Source of the DNA: Telmatospirillum sp.
Lineage (GTDB): Bacteria > Pseudomonadota > Alphaproteobacteria > Rhodospirillales > Magnetospirillaceae
Length of the DNA stretch: 62,063 nt
Assembly (NCBI GenBank): GCA_031291415.1
Contig: JARLJB010000284.1
Location: 1-62,063 of the forward strand
Direction: 5' to 3'
The notes under the pieces were generated by a model. It did no database searches. It had not been told where the DNA came from and worked only from the letters and a program-made list of their open reading frames with translations. Numbering within the stretch: the stretch's first letter is position 1; the number at the start of each line of letters is the position of its first letter. Shown piece by piece: positions 54,390 through 62,063 of the stretch. The translations under genes were made by a program, and so were the position numbers.

Positions 54390-55211
54390 ATGCAGATGAA
54401 CACTTTTTCGAGACTGATGCTCTCCATGGCGACCGCCGGCACCTTGGCCGCCTGTGCCGCTGCCGACTCCGCGATCAATCATGGCGACATCACTGTCCAG
54501 ACGCATATGAGCGAAACCGTCTTCCTCGATCCGGTTCCGCCGGATCAGAAGACGATTTTCGTCAGCGCCCGTAATACTTCCGATCATCCGGAGATCGATC
54601 TCCGTTCGCCGCTGATCCAGGCGGTCGCGTCGCGCGGCTACACCGTCGTGCAAGATCCCAACCAGGCTCACTACATGTTGCGCGTCAATGTGCTGCAGGC
54701 CGGCAAGATCGAAACCAAGGACAAGGAATCCCTGCTGTCGGCCAAATATGGCGAGCCGCTGCTGGCGGGCCTCGGGGCGGGCGCGCTGGCCAGTATGGCC
54801 GGCGGTGATCGGACGGCGGCCACGGCGACCGGGCTTGGCGTTGCGGCGGGCAGCTTCCTGCTCAACCAGGCCTTCCAGACCGTGACCTATTCGGTGGTTG
54901 TCGATGTTCAGTTGTCGGAACGCCCGCTGAAGGGCGCCAAGGTCAAACAGAGCACGACGACCGTGGCTGCCCAAGCCAACGGTTCGTCCGACCATGCGCG
55001 GACATCGCAGACGCCGACGGGCTCGGGTCGCAGCGGGACGGCGACGCTCAATGCCAACGTCAAGACTCAGCAGGTCGATGAGGAGTCCGACTTCAAGCAG
55101 TATCAACTTCGCGATATCGCGTACGCCGACCAAATGAATCTGAAGTTCGAGGAAGCCGCTCCGCAGCTTGTCACCAAGCTGGCCTACAGCCTCAGCAATC
55201 TCTTCGAATAA
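54390..55211 (+). CDS. TraT-like outer-membrane lipoprotein
   Basis: The 273 residues start MQMNTFSRLMLSMATAGTLA with lipobox LAAC. The mature part follows TraT: TVFLDPVPPDQKTIFVSARN, a SRGYTVVQDPNQAHYMLRVN segment, and the two Ala/Gly-rich hydrophobic regions near AGLGAGALASMAGG and GVAAGSFLLNQAF. TraT on plasmids gives surface exclusion and complement resistance; chromosomal copies are of unclear role, and no tra genes are near. Upstream 54187-54389 holds a hairpin (CGCCGG/CCGGCG near 54188-54215) after the DUF2336 gene and an AT-rich promoter-like stretch. Confidence 0.9.
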   Translation: MQMNTFSRLMLSMATAGTLAACAAADSAINHGDITVQTHMSETVFLDPVPPDQKTIFVSARNTSDHPEIDLRSPLIQAVASRGYTVVQDPNQAHYMLRVNVLQAGKIETKDKESLLSAKYGEPLLAGLGAGALASMAGGDRTAATATGLGVAAGSFLLNQAFQTVTYSVVVDVQLSERPLKGAKVKQSTTTVAAQANGSSDHARTSQTPTGSGRSGTATLNANVKTQQVDEESDFKQYQLRDIAYADQMNLKFEEAAPQLVTKLAYSLSNLFE

Positions 55212-55220
55212 AATACCAGT

Positions 55221-55254
55221 GTCCCTGTCCGGTCGATCTCGACCGGACAGGGAC
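55221..55254. terminator. Long perfect hairpin between traT-like gene and lysR
   Basis: GTCCCTGTCCGGTCGA (55221-55236) and TCGACCGGACAGGGAC (55239-55254) pair perfectly. It lies between two convergent gene ends (10 and 5 bases away), fitting a bidirectional terminator; on the minus strand TATTTTATT follows. Confidence 0.85.
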
Positions 55255-55258
55255 CGCC

Positions 55259-56149
55259 TCAGGCGGCCGGTTGCTGTCCAAGGGAGGCGACGAAGGCTCT
55301 GGCGGCACCGCTCAGCCGTCTTTCCCGATGACGAAGACGCCAGAAGCGTCGCGTCGGCAAGGCACAGGCCGCCGCTTTCAGCACACCGGCCCTGAGGCCG
55401 GTGGCGGCCACCAGCAACGACAGGACGGTCGCGCCGGCGCCAGCCTCGATCGCACTGCGTACCGATTCATTGCTGGGTAATTCCAGGCAGACGGTGACAT
55501 CGGCCAGTGTCAGTTGTCGCGTCGCCAGCAAAGCTTCGGTGGCGGCTCGGGTTCCCGAACCAGATTCGCGCAGAACCCAGGGAAGTCTCAGAAAATCATC
55601 GCGGTCCAAGGCCCTGTCGGCGGCCCAGGCATGCTGTTGCCCGACGACTAACGCCAGGCGGTCGTCGTCCACCGCGGCGACTTCAAGCGCCGTGTTGTCG
55701 ACCAGCCCCTCGACAAATCCCAATTCCTTTTCACCGCTGGCGACGGCCTCGGCCACCTGTGCGGTGTTGCCGATCGTCAGATCGAGAGTGATGCCTGGGT
55801 GGGCGCGGTGGAAGGCCAGGAGACGGGGGGGGAGCCAATAGGTGGCGATCGTCTGACTGCCCATGACGGCCAGGCGTCCTCGCCGAAGACCGGCCAATTC
55901 GTCGAAGGCGGTTTCGGCTTGGCCTGCTGCCGCCAGCACCTCACGCGCTTCCGTCAGGAAGACCGTGCCGGCCGCCGACAATTCGACGTGCCGGCCGATC
56001 CGGTGAAACAGATCGACGCCATAACGTCCTTCCAAGGCGGCGATCGCCGCACTGACCGCCGATTGAGTGAGGCCAAGGGCCTGGGCGGCCTGCGTGAAAT
56101 GCAGTCGTTCGGCAACGGCAACGAAGATCCGGAGCTGTTCGAGAGTCAT
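55259..56149 (-). CDS. LysR-family transcriptional regulator (YeiE/CysB-like branch)
   Basis: The 296 residues: winged HTH at about 1-60 (MTLEQLRIFVAVAERLHFTQ and LGLTQSAVSAAIAALE), then an effector domain with LAVMGSQTIATYWLPPRLLA. It is divergent from a yeiH-like gene; LysR regulators next to yeiH (YeiE in E. coli) commonly control it. The start at 56149 matches the family; 21 further codons are open upstream. Confidence 0.94.
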   Translation of the reverse strand: MTLEQLRIFVAVAERLHFTQAAQALGLTQSAVSAAIAALEGRYGVDLFHRIGRHVELSAAGTVFLTEAREVLAAAGQAETAFDELAGLRRGRLAVMGSQTIATYWLPPRLLAFHRAHPGITLDLTIGNTAQVAEAVASGEKELGFVEGLVDNTALEVAAVDDDRLALVVGQQHAWAADRALDRDDFLRLPWVLRESGSGTRAATEALLATRQLTLADVTVCLELPSNESVRSAIEAGAGATVLSLLVAATGLRAGVLKAAACALPTRRFWRLRHRERRLSGAARAFVASLGQQPAA

Positions 56150-56159
56150 GAACTGAGTA

Positions 56160-56180
56160 TCAATCGATTTTGGTGATTGA
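56160..56180. promoter_or_regulatory. Candidate LysR operator
   Basis: TCAATC-N9-GATTGA is a perfect dyad in the 107-base gap between lysR and the yeiH-like gene, the usual size and place of a LysR recognition site. Confidence 0.6.
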
Positions 56181-56256
56181 AACAACATATACAATAAGTT
56201 GGATAGATTCATGGCGAAAATCTATCGTCCCGGCAGTGTTTTTGAGGATTTCTGCC

Positions 56257-57330
56257 ATGCCCCGTGACGTTGTGACGTCTCTACCCGGTGAGAGTGTTGC
56301 CCCATTTCCCGAAGCCGCTGCACCCGCGCGGCCAACCCGATCTCATCTTGCCATCGTACCCGGGATGTTGCTGTGCGCCGCTTTGACGGTAGCCGCCTTT
56401 GCGGCGCGCCGGATTCCGGGCGTCGCAACCCTGAGCCCGATGATCATCGCGATCATTTTCGGCATGGTCTTCCACAACGTGATTGGCACGCCGGCTCGCG
56501 CCAGGCCCGGTGTGACCTTCTCGATGAAGCGGGTGCTGCGCTTCGCCATCATCCTGCTCGGTCTGCAACTGACATTTACGCAGGTGGCCGAAGTCGGACT
56601 CACGGGTGTGATGGTCATCGCGGCAACCCTGGTCTCGACGTTCCTGATCACCAAATGGTTTGGCAGGGTCATTGGCGTTGAGCGGAAGTTGGCCGAACTG
56701 ATTGCCGCTGGGACCTCGATCTGCGGCGCCTCGGCGGTGATCGCCACCAATACGGTGACGGAGGCACATGATGAAGATGTCGCCTATGCGGTCGCCTGCG
56801 TCACGGTCTTCGGATCGATCTCGATGTTCGCCTATCCGTTGCTGCCTGCTTTGCTGCACCTGGATCCGCATGCCTATGGCCTGTGGACCGGAGCTTCGAT
56901 CCACGAGATCGCGCAGGTGGTGGCCGCCGCCTTCCAGGACGGCAAGGACGCTGGAGAATTTGGAACCATCGCCAAGTTGAGCCGCGTCCTTATGCTGGCG
57001 CCCCTGGTCATCGCCTTGAGCCTGTTCAACGCCAGGCGACAGGGGGCGCATGCGCATGGCAAGGACCGCAAGCCGATTGCCCTGCCCTGGTTCGTCGCCG
57101 GATTTGTCGCCCTTGTTCTGGTCAACAGCGTCGTGACCATCGCGCCGGAGGCCAAGAGCTGGATCGTCCAGATCACCACCTTCCTGCTGTCGCTCTCCTT
57201 GGCGGCCATGGGATTGGAGACCGATGTCCGCAAGCTGAAAGCCAAGGGATGGCGCCCGATGCTTCTCGGTGCCTTTGCCTGGCTTTTCGTCTCAGGCTTC
57301 AGTCTGCTGCTGGTGGAAATGACTCGGTAG
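56257..57330 (+). CDS. YeiH/UPF0324 family membrane transporter (putative sulfate exporter)
   Basis: The 357 residues have about ten membrane helices with [36 protein letters not shown], the family motif [16 protein letters not shown] and [16 protein letters not shown]. Relatives are annotated as sulfate or sulfonate-product exporters; direct evidence is limited. The start at 56257 follows GAGG. It is probably controlled by the divergent LysR protein. A REP pair follows the gene. Confidence 0.9.
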   Translation: MPRDVVTSLPGESVAPFPEAAAPARPTRSHLAIVPGMLLCAALTVAAFAARRIPGVATLSPMIIAIIFGMVFHNVIGTPARARPGVTFSMKRVLRFAIILLGLQLTFTQVAEVGLTGVMVIAATLVSTFLITKWFGRVIGVERKLAELIAAGTSICGASAVIATNTVTEAHDEDVAYAVACVTVFGSISMFAYPLLPALLHLDPHAYGLWTGASIHEIAQVVAAAFQDGKDAGEFGTIAKLSRVLMLAPLVIALSLFNARRQGAHAHGKDRKPIALPWFVAGFVALVLVNSVVTIAPEAKSWIVQITTFLLSLSLAAMGLETDVRKLKAKGWRPMLLGAFAWLFVSGFSLLLVEMTR

Positions 57331-57378
57331 AGCGCGCGGGCAGTTGCCTTTAGAGAGCGATTTCCCGGCTTTTGTCGT

Positions 57379-57483
57379 CGTCATCCCCGCGAAAGCGGGG
57401 ATCCATGGTGGTTCATGCGATGTGCCATACAATCAAAGATAATCTTTGTTGTAGCGTGGATCCCCGCCTGCGCGGGGATGACG
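57379..57483. repeat. Inverted REP pair (BIME-like)
   Basis: CGTCATCCCCGC GAAA GCGGGGATCC at the left and GGATCCCCGC CTGC GCGGGGATGACG at the right are mirror copies, with a CAAAGATAATCTTTG palindrome between. It lies between the convergent yeiH-like gene and argB. Confidence 0.85.
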
Positions 57484-57545
57484 GTAAAATGCAACGGAAA
57501 AACCGTAACTAACGAGGCTGCTTTTTGCCGCCTCGCCGGCATTCG

Positions 57546-58466
57546 TCAGTGGGAATCGCGGCGGATCAGAGTGCCGGCGCCGTGCGGCGTGAACAGCTCC
57601 AACAGCATGGCATGCGGGACGCGGCCGTCGAGGATGACCGCGGCCTCGACGCCCCGGCCGACAGCCTCGAGACAGGTTTCGACCTTGGGAATCATGCCGC
57701 CGCTGATGGTGCCGTCGGCAATCAATTGCCGTGCCTGGGTTTCCGTCATGTCGGGAATGAGGTTGCTCTGCTTGTCGAGAACTCCGGCGACATCGGTCAG
57801 GAACAGCAACCGCGAGGCCTTGGCCGCACCGGCGATCGCGCCGGCGGCGGTATCGGCATTGATGTTGTAGGTTTCGCCGGCGCTGCCGACGCCGGTGGGC
57901 GCGATCACTGGAATGATGTCCGATTGCTGGAAGAATTTCAGCACATGCGGATTGATCTCCGCCGGTTCTCCGACAAAACCGAGGTCGAGAACGCGTTCGA
58001 TGTTGGAATCCGGATCGCGCTGGGTGCGACGGAGCTTACGGGCACGGATCAGCTGGCCGTCCTTGCCCGACAGGCCGACGGCGAAACCGCCCGCCTGGTT
58101 GATCGCCGTGACGATCTGCTTATTGATGGAACCGGCCAGCACCATTTCGACGATGTCGACGGTGGCCTGGTCGGTAACCCGGAGGCCGTCGATGAACTCG
58201 CTCTTCATCTTCAGCCGGTCCAGCATGGCACCGATCTGCGGCCCGCCACCGTGGACGACCACCGGATTTATGCCAACCTGCCGCAGCAAAACGACGTCAC
58301 GGGCGAACAGTTGCGCCAGGTTGGCATCGCCCATGGCATGGCCGCCATATTTGATGACGAAGGTTTCGCCAGTATGTTCGCGGAAAAACGGCAGGGCCTC
58401 AGAGAGAGTCCGAGCTTTTTCCAGCCAGGTTGCTCGCTCGTCGGCGCGATTCAGATCGGAAGTCAT
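57546..58466 (-). CDS. argB: Acetylglutamate kinase
   Basis: Second step of arginine synthesis. The 306 residues have [13 protein letters not shown] (phosphate-binding Lys), [11 protein letters not shown], and the ATP-site segments [13 protein letters not shown] and [14 protein letters not shown]. Length and the N-terminal helix are consistent with the arginine-inhibited hexameric type. The ATG overlaps the engB stop (ATGA). Confidence 0.97.
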   Translation of the reverse strand: MTSDLNRADERATWLEKARTLSEALPFFREHTGETFVIKYGGHAMGDANLAQLFARDVVLLRQVGINPVVVHGGGPQIGAMLDRLKMKSEFIDGLRVTDQATVDIVEMVLAGSINKQIVTAINQAGGFAVGLSGKDGQLIRARKLRRTQRDPDSNIERVLDLGFVGEPAEINPHVLKFFQQSDIIPVIAPTGVGSAGETYNINADTAAGAIAGAAKASRLLFLTDVAGVLDKQSNLIPDMTETQARQLIADGTISGGMIPKVETCLEAVGRGVEAAVILDGRVPHAMLLELFTPHGAGTLIRRDSH

Positions 58467-59167
58467 GGGTGGATCTCCGGCGCAGGAACGGAAAGAGCCA
58501 AGGCGGCGAGGGTAGCGCGCATGGTGGCGATTCCAAAGCCGCTTTCAGAACTGGTTGCCAGGATGTCAGGATGGGCCGCCGGGTGCTTGGCAAGGGCCTG
58601 GGCTGTCCCGGCGCAAAGCGGCGCCAGGGCGCTGGCCGCGATCTTGTCGGTCTTGGTCAGGACCACCTGATAGGTCACGGCGGCACGGTCCAGCATGGTC
58701 ATCATGTCGATGTCGCTGTCCTTGAGACCGTGGCGTGAGTCGATCAACACATACACCCGCTGCAGGACGGTCCGGCCCCTCAGATAGTCATTGACCAGGG
58801 CGTTCCATTGGGCGATCTGCCCCTTGGGAGCCTGGGCGTAGCCATAACCCGGCAGATCGACCAGAACCAGCCTTTCTCCGAGGTCGAAGAAATTGATCTG
58901 CTGGGTGCGTCCCGGCGTATTTGACGCTCGGGCCAAGCTGTTGCGTCCGGTCAGAGCGTTGACCAAACTGGATTTTCCGACATTGGAACGGCCGGCGAAG
59001 GCGACTTCCGGCAAGACGGCTTTCGGCAGCCGGTCAAGCGTCGTCGTTCCGGCGACAAAGCGGCATTCCTTGGCGAAGAGGAGGCGGCCCGCTTCGATGC
59101 GGGCGGCCTCTTCCTGGGGGGTGGCGGGGGCGCCCTGGCCTAAGCCTGGCGCTTCATGATCAGCCAT
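58463..59167 (-). CDS. engB: Ribosome biogenesis GTPase EngB (YihA/YsxC)
   Basis: GTPase needed for large-subunit assembly and division. The 234 residues contain G1 [13 protein letters not shown]2 TPGRTQ, G3 [11 protein letters not shown]4 VLTKTDK and G5 ATSSESG. A start at 59167 (MADHEAPGL) overlaps the yidC end by 28 bases; the ATG 10 codons earlier is also possible. Confidence 0.95.
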   Translation of the reverse strand: MADHEAPGLGQGAPATPQEEAARIEAGRLLFAKECRFVAGTTTLDRLPKAVLPEVAFAGRSNVGKSSLVNALTGRNSLARASNTPGRTQQINFFDLGERLVLVDLPGYGYAQAPKGQIAQWNALVNDYLRGRTVLQRVYVLIDSRHGLKDSDIDMMTMLDRAAVTYQVVLTKTDKIAASALAPLCAGTAQALAKHPAAHPDILATSSESGFGIATMRATLAALALSVPAPEIHP

Positions 59168-60870
59168 TGTTGCAGGATCGATAATGTGTTGCTCCACGCC
59201 CAGTAGATCACCAGGCCAGCCGGGAAATTGGCCAGCATAAAGGTGAAGATGATCGGTAAAAAGGTGAACATCTTGGCTTGTATCGGATCGGCCGGAGCCG
59301 GATTCAGCTTCTGCTGCAGGAACATGGTGACGCCCATGATCAACGGCCAGATGCCAATGTGCAGCATCTGCGGCGGATCCCAGGGAATCGCCCCGAACAG
59401 ATTGAAGAGGGTGGTCGGATCAGGTACCGACAGATCGTGGATCCAGCCGAAGAACGGTGCCTGGCGCATCTCGATGGTGACGTAGAGGACCTTGTAGAGG
59501 GCGAAGAACACGGGGATCTGGATGACGATCGGCAGGCATCCGGAGACCGGGTTGGCCTTCTCGCGCTTGTAGAGCGCCATCATTTCCTGGTTCAACCGCG
59601 CCCGGTCGTCACCGAAGCGTTCCTGCAGCTTCTTAATTTCCGGCTGCAGCTTCTTCATCTTGCTCATCGCCTTATAGGATTTGTTGGCGATGGGGAAGAA
59701 GGCTCCCTTGATGACGACGGTGAAGATCAGGATGGCAATACCGAAATTGGCGACCTGCGAGTGGATGAAGCGCAGGAAGTAAAAGAACGGCTTGGTCAGG
59801 AAATAGAACCAGCCGAAGTCGATGGCCAGATCGAAACGTGGGATACCCAACTTGTCGCCATAGGCGTCAAGCTTGGCAAGTTCCTTGGCACCGGCGAAGA
59901 AATGGCTCGAGGTCTCGCTGGCGGCGCCGGGTGCGATGGTGATTGCGCTGCCCAGCCAGTCGGTCTGGTAGCGATCGACACCGTCCACCGCGCGCCAGCC
60001 CATGCGTGCCTGGATGGCCATCGATTGGTCGGGAACCAACGCGGTCAGCCAATATTTATCGGTAACGCCGATCCAGCCGCCGGTGCTTTTGGTCTCCAGC
60101 AGATGGTCGTCCTCACGCAGCTTCTTGTATTTCGCTTCTTTGAGCGTGCCGTCGAGCACGCCCAGCGCACCCTCGTGAAGAATGTAGATATCCTGGGTCT
60201 GGGGCGTTCCCCAGCGTGAAACCAGGGCATAAGGGAAAAGCGTGGCCGCGGTGGCGCTGGTGTTTTCGACCTTCTGCGTCACGGTGAACATGTAGTTGGC
60301 GTCGACCGCATAGACCCGCGTGAATTTCAGTCCCTGGCCGTTGTCCCAGGTCAGTGTCACCGGCTGTTCCGGGGTCAGGGTGTCGGCGCTGGCCGTCCAC
60401 AGGGTGTCGGCACCAGGCACGGCTTCCTTGGCCTCTCCCGCGACAAAGCCGAACTCGGCGTAATAGGCGCCGATGCCGGTGGCTGGTGACAGCAGGGTGA
60501 TCGCCGGGCTGCTGGGGTCGGGAGTCTCGTGGAAGGCCACGAGATCGAGATCGTCGATACGCGCGCCGAGTAGCGAGAAGGACCCCTTGAGACTGGGTGT
60601 CACGATTTTCACCCGCGGTGCGGCAGCCAATGCCGCCGCTCTTTTTTCCGGCGAAATGGCCGGGGCCGAGGCGCTCTTGGGCGGTTCGGGTGCTGTCGGC
60701 GCGGAAGAGGCCTGGCTGTCGGGAAGCTGCGGGGATGTCGTCTGGCCCGCTGTCTGGCCTGCCGGTGTCTGTCCGACCGGGACCGGCGGCTTCGGCATCA
60801 GGAACTGCCAACCGAGTAGAATGGCCACCGAAAGGACGATCGCCAGGATAATGTTGCGCTGTTCGTTCAT
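59140..60870 (-). CDS. yidC: Membrane protein insertase YidC
   Basis: Inserts proteins into the inner membrane with or without Sec. The 576 residues: TM1 (MNEQRNIILAIVLSVAILLG), Pro/Ala/Gln-rich linker, large periplasmic beta domain (about 105-350), then five helices in the conserved 60KD_IMP region with GWFYFLTKPFFYFLRFIHS, the cytoplasmic hairpin KLQPEIKKLQERFGDD, and the hydrophilic-groove Arg region KGAFFPIANKSYKAMSKMKK. The start at 60870 is the family start. Confidence 0.97.
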   Translation of the reverse strand: MNEQRNIILAIVLSVAILLGWQFLMPKPPVPVGQTPAGQTAGQTTSPQLPDSQASSAPTAPEPPKSASAPAISPEKRAAALAAAPRVKIVTPSLKGSFSLLGARIDDLDLVAFHETPDPSSPAITLLSPATGIGAYYAEFGFVAGEAKEAVPGADTLWTASADTLTPEQPVTLTWDNGQGLKFTRVYAVDANYMFTVTQKVENTSATAATLFPYALVSRWGTPQTQDIYILHEGALGVLDGTLKEAKYKKLREDDHLLETKSTGGWIGVTDKYWLTALVPDQSMAIQARMGWRAVDGVDRYQTDWLGSAITIAPGAASETSSHFFAGAKELAKLDAYGDKLGIPRFDLAIDFGWFYFLTKPFFYFLRFIHSQVANFGIAILIFTVVIKGAFFPIANKSYKAMSKMKKLQPEIKKLQERFGDDRARLNQEMMALYKREKANPVSGCLPIVIQIPVFFALYKVLYVTIEMRQAPFFGWIHDLSVPDPTTLFNLFGAIPWDPPQMLHIGIWPLIMGVTMFLQQKLNPAPADPIQAKMFTFLPIIFTFMLANFPAGLVIYWAWSNTLSILQQWLIMKRQA

Positions 60871-60898
60871 GACTTTCTTTCCGGTAAGGCCGGACGGG

Positions 60899-61192
60899 TT
60901 AGCGGGAGCCGGTGGGACAACAAGGGCCGGTCGGGCCATGGCGGTGGCCTTCGTGGCGGTAAATCTTCGGTTCGGGGACCGGATCGTATCCGGAGCCACC
61001 CCAGGGATGACAGCGCAAAAGACGTCGCGCCGTCAGCCAACAGCCAAACAGCGCGCCGTGCTTCTCCAATGCTTCCATCCCATAGGCCGAACAAGTCGGC
61101 AAAAAACGGCAGCTATGCGCCGGCAGGATCGGCGACAGCAGCAATTGATAGCCGCGGATCAAACCACGAAGCGTCGTGCTGACCAATTTCAT
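60899..61192 (-). CDS. yidD: Membrane protein insertion efficiency factor YidD
   Basis: The 97-residue protein assists YidC. It contains [38 protein letters not shown] and [20 protein letters not shown], all diagnostic. The ATG overlaps the rnpA stop (ATGA); yidC follows after 28 bases. Confidence 0.97.
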   Translation of the reverse strand: MKLVSTTLRGLIRGYQLLLSPILPAHSCRFLPTCSAYGMEALEKHGALFGCWLTARRLLRCHPWGGSGYDPVPEPKIYRHEGHRHGPTGPCCPTGSR

Positions 61193-61644
61193 GGGGCCTC
61201 TGGACCATCCTGTCGACCATGGGACTTCGCTCCCGAACTGCCATTGCGCGGAGAGCCCACACGTTTTAACGCGGTTTGCAAATCCTGCAAGAGCAGAGCG
61301 AAGGGGCGGCGCAACGTTTCCTGCCGGCCGATCAGCACATAGTCGTAGCCGGGTGTCCCGTGGACCGGCAGAATCTCTGCCGCGACGGCGCGCAAACGCC
61401 GTCGGGCCCGGTTGCGGGCAACCGAATTACCGACTTTCTTGCTGCAGGTGAAACCAACGCGCAACATCGCCCCAGCCGGCTGCTCGTCCTTTTGGACAAC
61501 AACAGCAGTATCTGTGACGGACGGAGGAAGCTGAGACATCAGAGCGGTGGGTGCCGCTTGCAAGATCAGGCCGGGAGTAGCCCACTTGCATCGCAAGCCG
61601 GCGACGCGGAGAAACTCGGGACGGCGCTTCAAGCGCCCGATCAT
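61189..61644 (-). CDS. rnpA: Ribonuclease P protein component
   Basis: Protein subunit of RNase P for tRNA 5' maturation. The 151 residues begin [16 protein letters not shown] and contain [20 protein letters not shown], with the RNR motif that binds the RNA subunit. It starts 58 bases after rpmH. The C-terminal tail ([16 protein letters not shown]) is longer than in E. coli. Confidence 0.95.
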   Translation of the reverse strand: MIGRLKRRPEFLRVAGLRCKWATPGLILQAAPTALMSQLPPSVTDTAVVVQKDEQPAGAMLRVGFTCSKKVGNSVARNRARRRLRAVAAEILPVHGTPGYDYVLIGRQETLRRPFALLLQDLQTALKRVGSPRNGSSGAKSHGRQDGPEAP

Positions 61645-61702
61645 AATGCTCCGCGCATCCGGTGCGCCATGGCCACGATCTGTCGGCAAAGCCGACTTGA
61701 GA

Positions 61703-61837
61703 TCAGGCTGACAGGCGTTTGCGGCCCTTGGAACGACGCTCGGACAGCACGCGGCGTCCACCGACAGTGGCCATACGGGCGCGAAAGCCGTGACGGCGAG
61801 CGCGGACGAGTTTGCTAGGTTGATAAGTACGCTTCAC
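61703..61837 (-). CDS. rpmH: Ribosomal protein L34
   Basis: The 44 residues, [20 protein letters not shown] then [20 protein letters not shown] and RLSA, are a complete bL34. The start is GTG at 61835-61837, with GGAG 9 bases upstream. It is the first gene of the rpmH-rnpA-yidD-yidC-engB-argB cluster; the promoter must lie in 61838-62000. Confidence 0.97.
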   Translation of the reverse strand: MKRTYQPSKLVRARRHGFRARMATVGGRRVLSERRSKGRKRLSA

Positions 61838-62007
61838 GGTTCGAACTCCAAACGGCCCCATGGAAAAAGGAGCATCGGTGTATAAGGAGTTGTGGCGGTC
61901 GAGTCAATCGCCAACGTGCGCGGCAGGGCTCCGAACTCGGGTTAACGGCAGTTTGAGGGTTGCCGGTTCGAAGAATCTCTGAATCAGTAAGGTTCGGAGG
62001 TGCCACG

Positions 62008-62063
62008 ATGAGCCAAGACCGGTCTGAGTTTGGAGAGAAGTCACGCCTTCGGGCGCTTCTGGA
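62008..62063 (+). CDS. Start of an unidentified gene, cut by the window end
   Basis: ATG at 62008 with a good ribosome site (GGAGG, 7 bases upstream) opens a frame MSQDRSEFGEKSRLRALL that continues to the window end. Only 18 residues are visible, too few to name it. It is divergent from rpmH. Confidence 0.4.
   Translation, partial: MSQDRSEFGEKSRLRALL

Overview
The window looks like chromosomal DNA of a GC-rich alphaproteobacterium, most likely Rhodospirillales. The evidence is the ffs-dnaX-ybaB-recR block, the rpmH-rnpA-yidD-yidC-engB-argB block, a dapD-dapE pair with a HAD nucleotidase upstream, DUF2125 and DUF2336 proteins, several chemoreceptors and GGDEF proteins, and many REP-type palindromes. 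Identifications come from reading protein motifs by eye; no database search was run.

Layout: (1) 1-1760, an IS110-family transposase with a long non-coding 3' flank, then a 160-bp MITE-like element with 28-bp inverted repeats. (2) 1972-2808, rlmJ. (3) 2857-14209, a complete type I-E CRISPR-Cas locus on the minus strand in the order cas3, short CRISPR array 2, cse1, cse2, cas7e, cas5e, cas6e, cas1e, cas2e, long CRISPR array 1 (16 repeats, 15 spacers). Both arrays share a leader with an IHF-like site about 10 bp from the first repeat. Degenerate repeats lie between array 2 and cse1. A 22-bp imperfect direct repeat brackets the whole locus, and a truncated glutathione S-transferase gene lies just outside it. 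(4) 14246-28104: rmuC, an isochorismatase-fold protein, a secreted protein, arsC, an MscS channel, a TRAP-type solute-binding protein paired with a chemoreceptor, hcp behind an FNR-type box, a PAS-GGDEF-EAL protein and chaC. (5) 28206-40533: DUF2125 protein, a Cache chemoreceptor, a hydrolase/phosphatase-fold pair, murI, a cytochrome c-hisN-peptide-binding protein operon, pheA, and tetR-paiB. (6) 40714-46763: SRP RNA, dnaX, ybaB, recR, a DUF4136 lipoprotein, def-fmt-truA. (7) 46832-50847: two tiny membrane-peptide ORFs, a membrane protein, dapE, dapD and a nucleotidase. (8) 51104-57330: a GGDEF protein coupled to a DUF2336 protein, a TraT-like lipoprotein, and a divergent lysR/yeiH pair. (9) 57546-61837: argB, engB, yidC, yidD, rnpA and rpmH, with a partial gene starting divergently at the window end.

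Many genes overlap by 1-4 bases at stop/start junctions (ATGA, GTGA, TTGA, TGATG), so operons are tightly coupled. The most notable accessory content is the I-E locus with its paired leaders, relic repeats and flanking repeats. Other points of interest are the orphan TRAP binding protein-chemoreceptor pair, the FNR-type control of a class I-spaced hcp, enzyme-fold proteins lacking expected catalytic residues, and two small ORFs encoding hydrophobic peptides.
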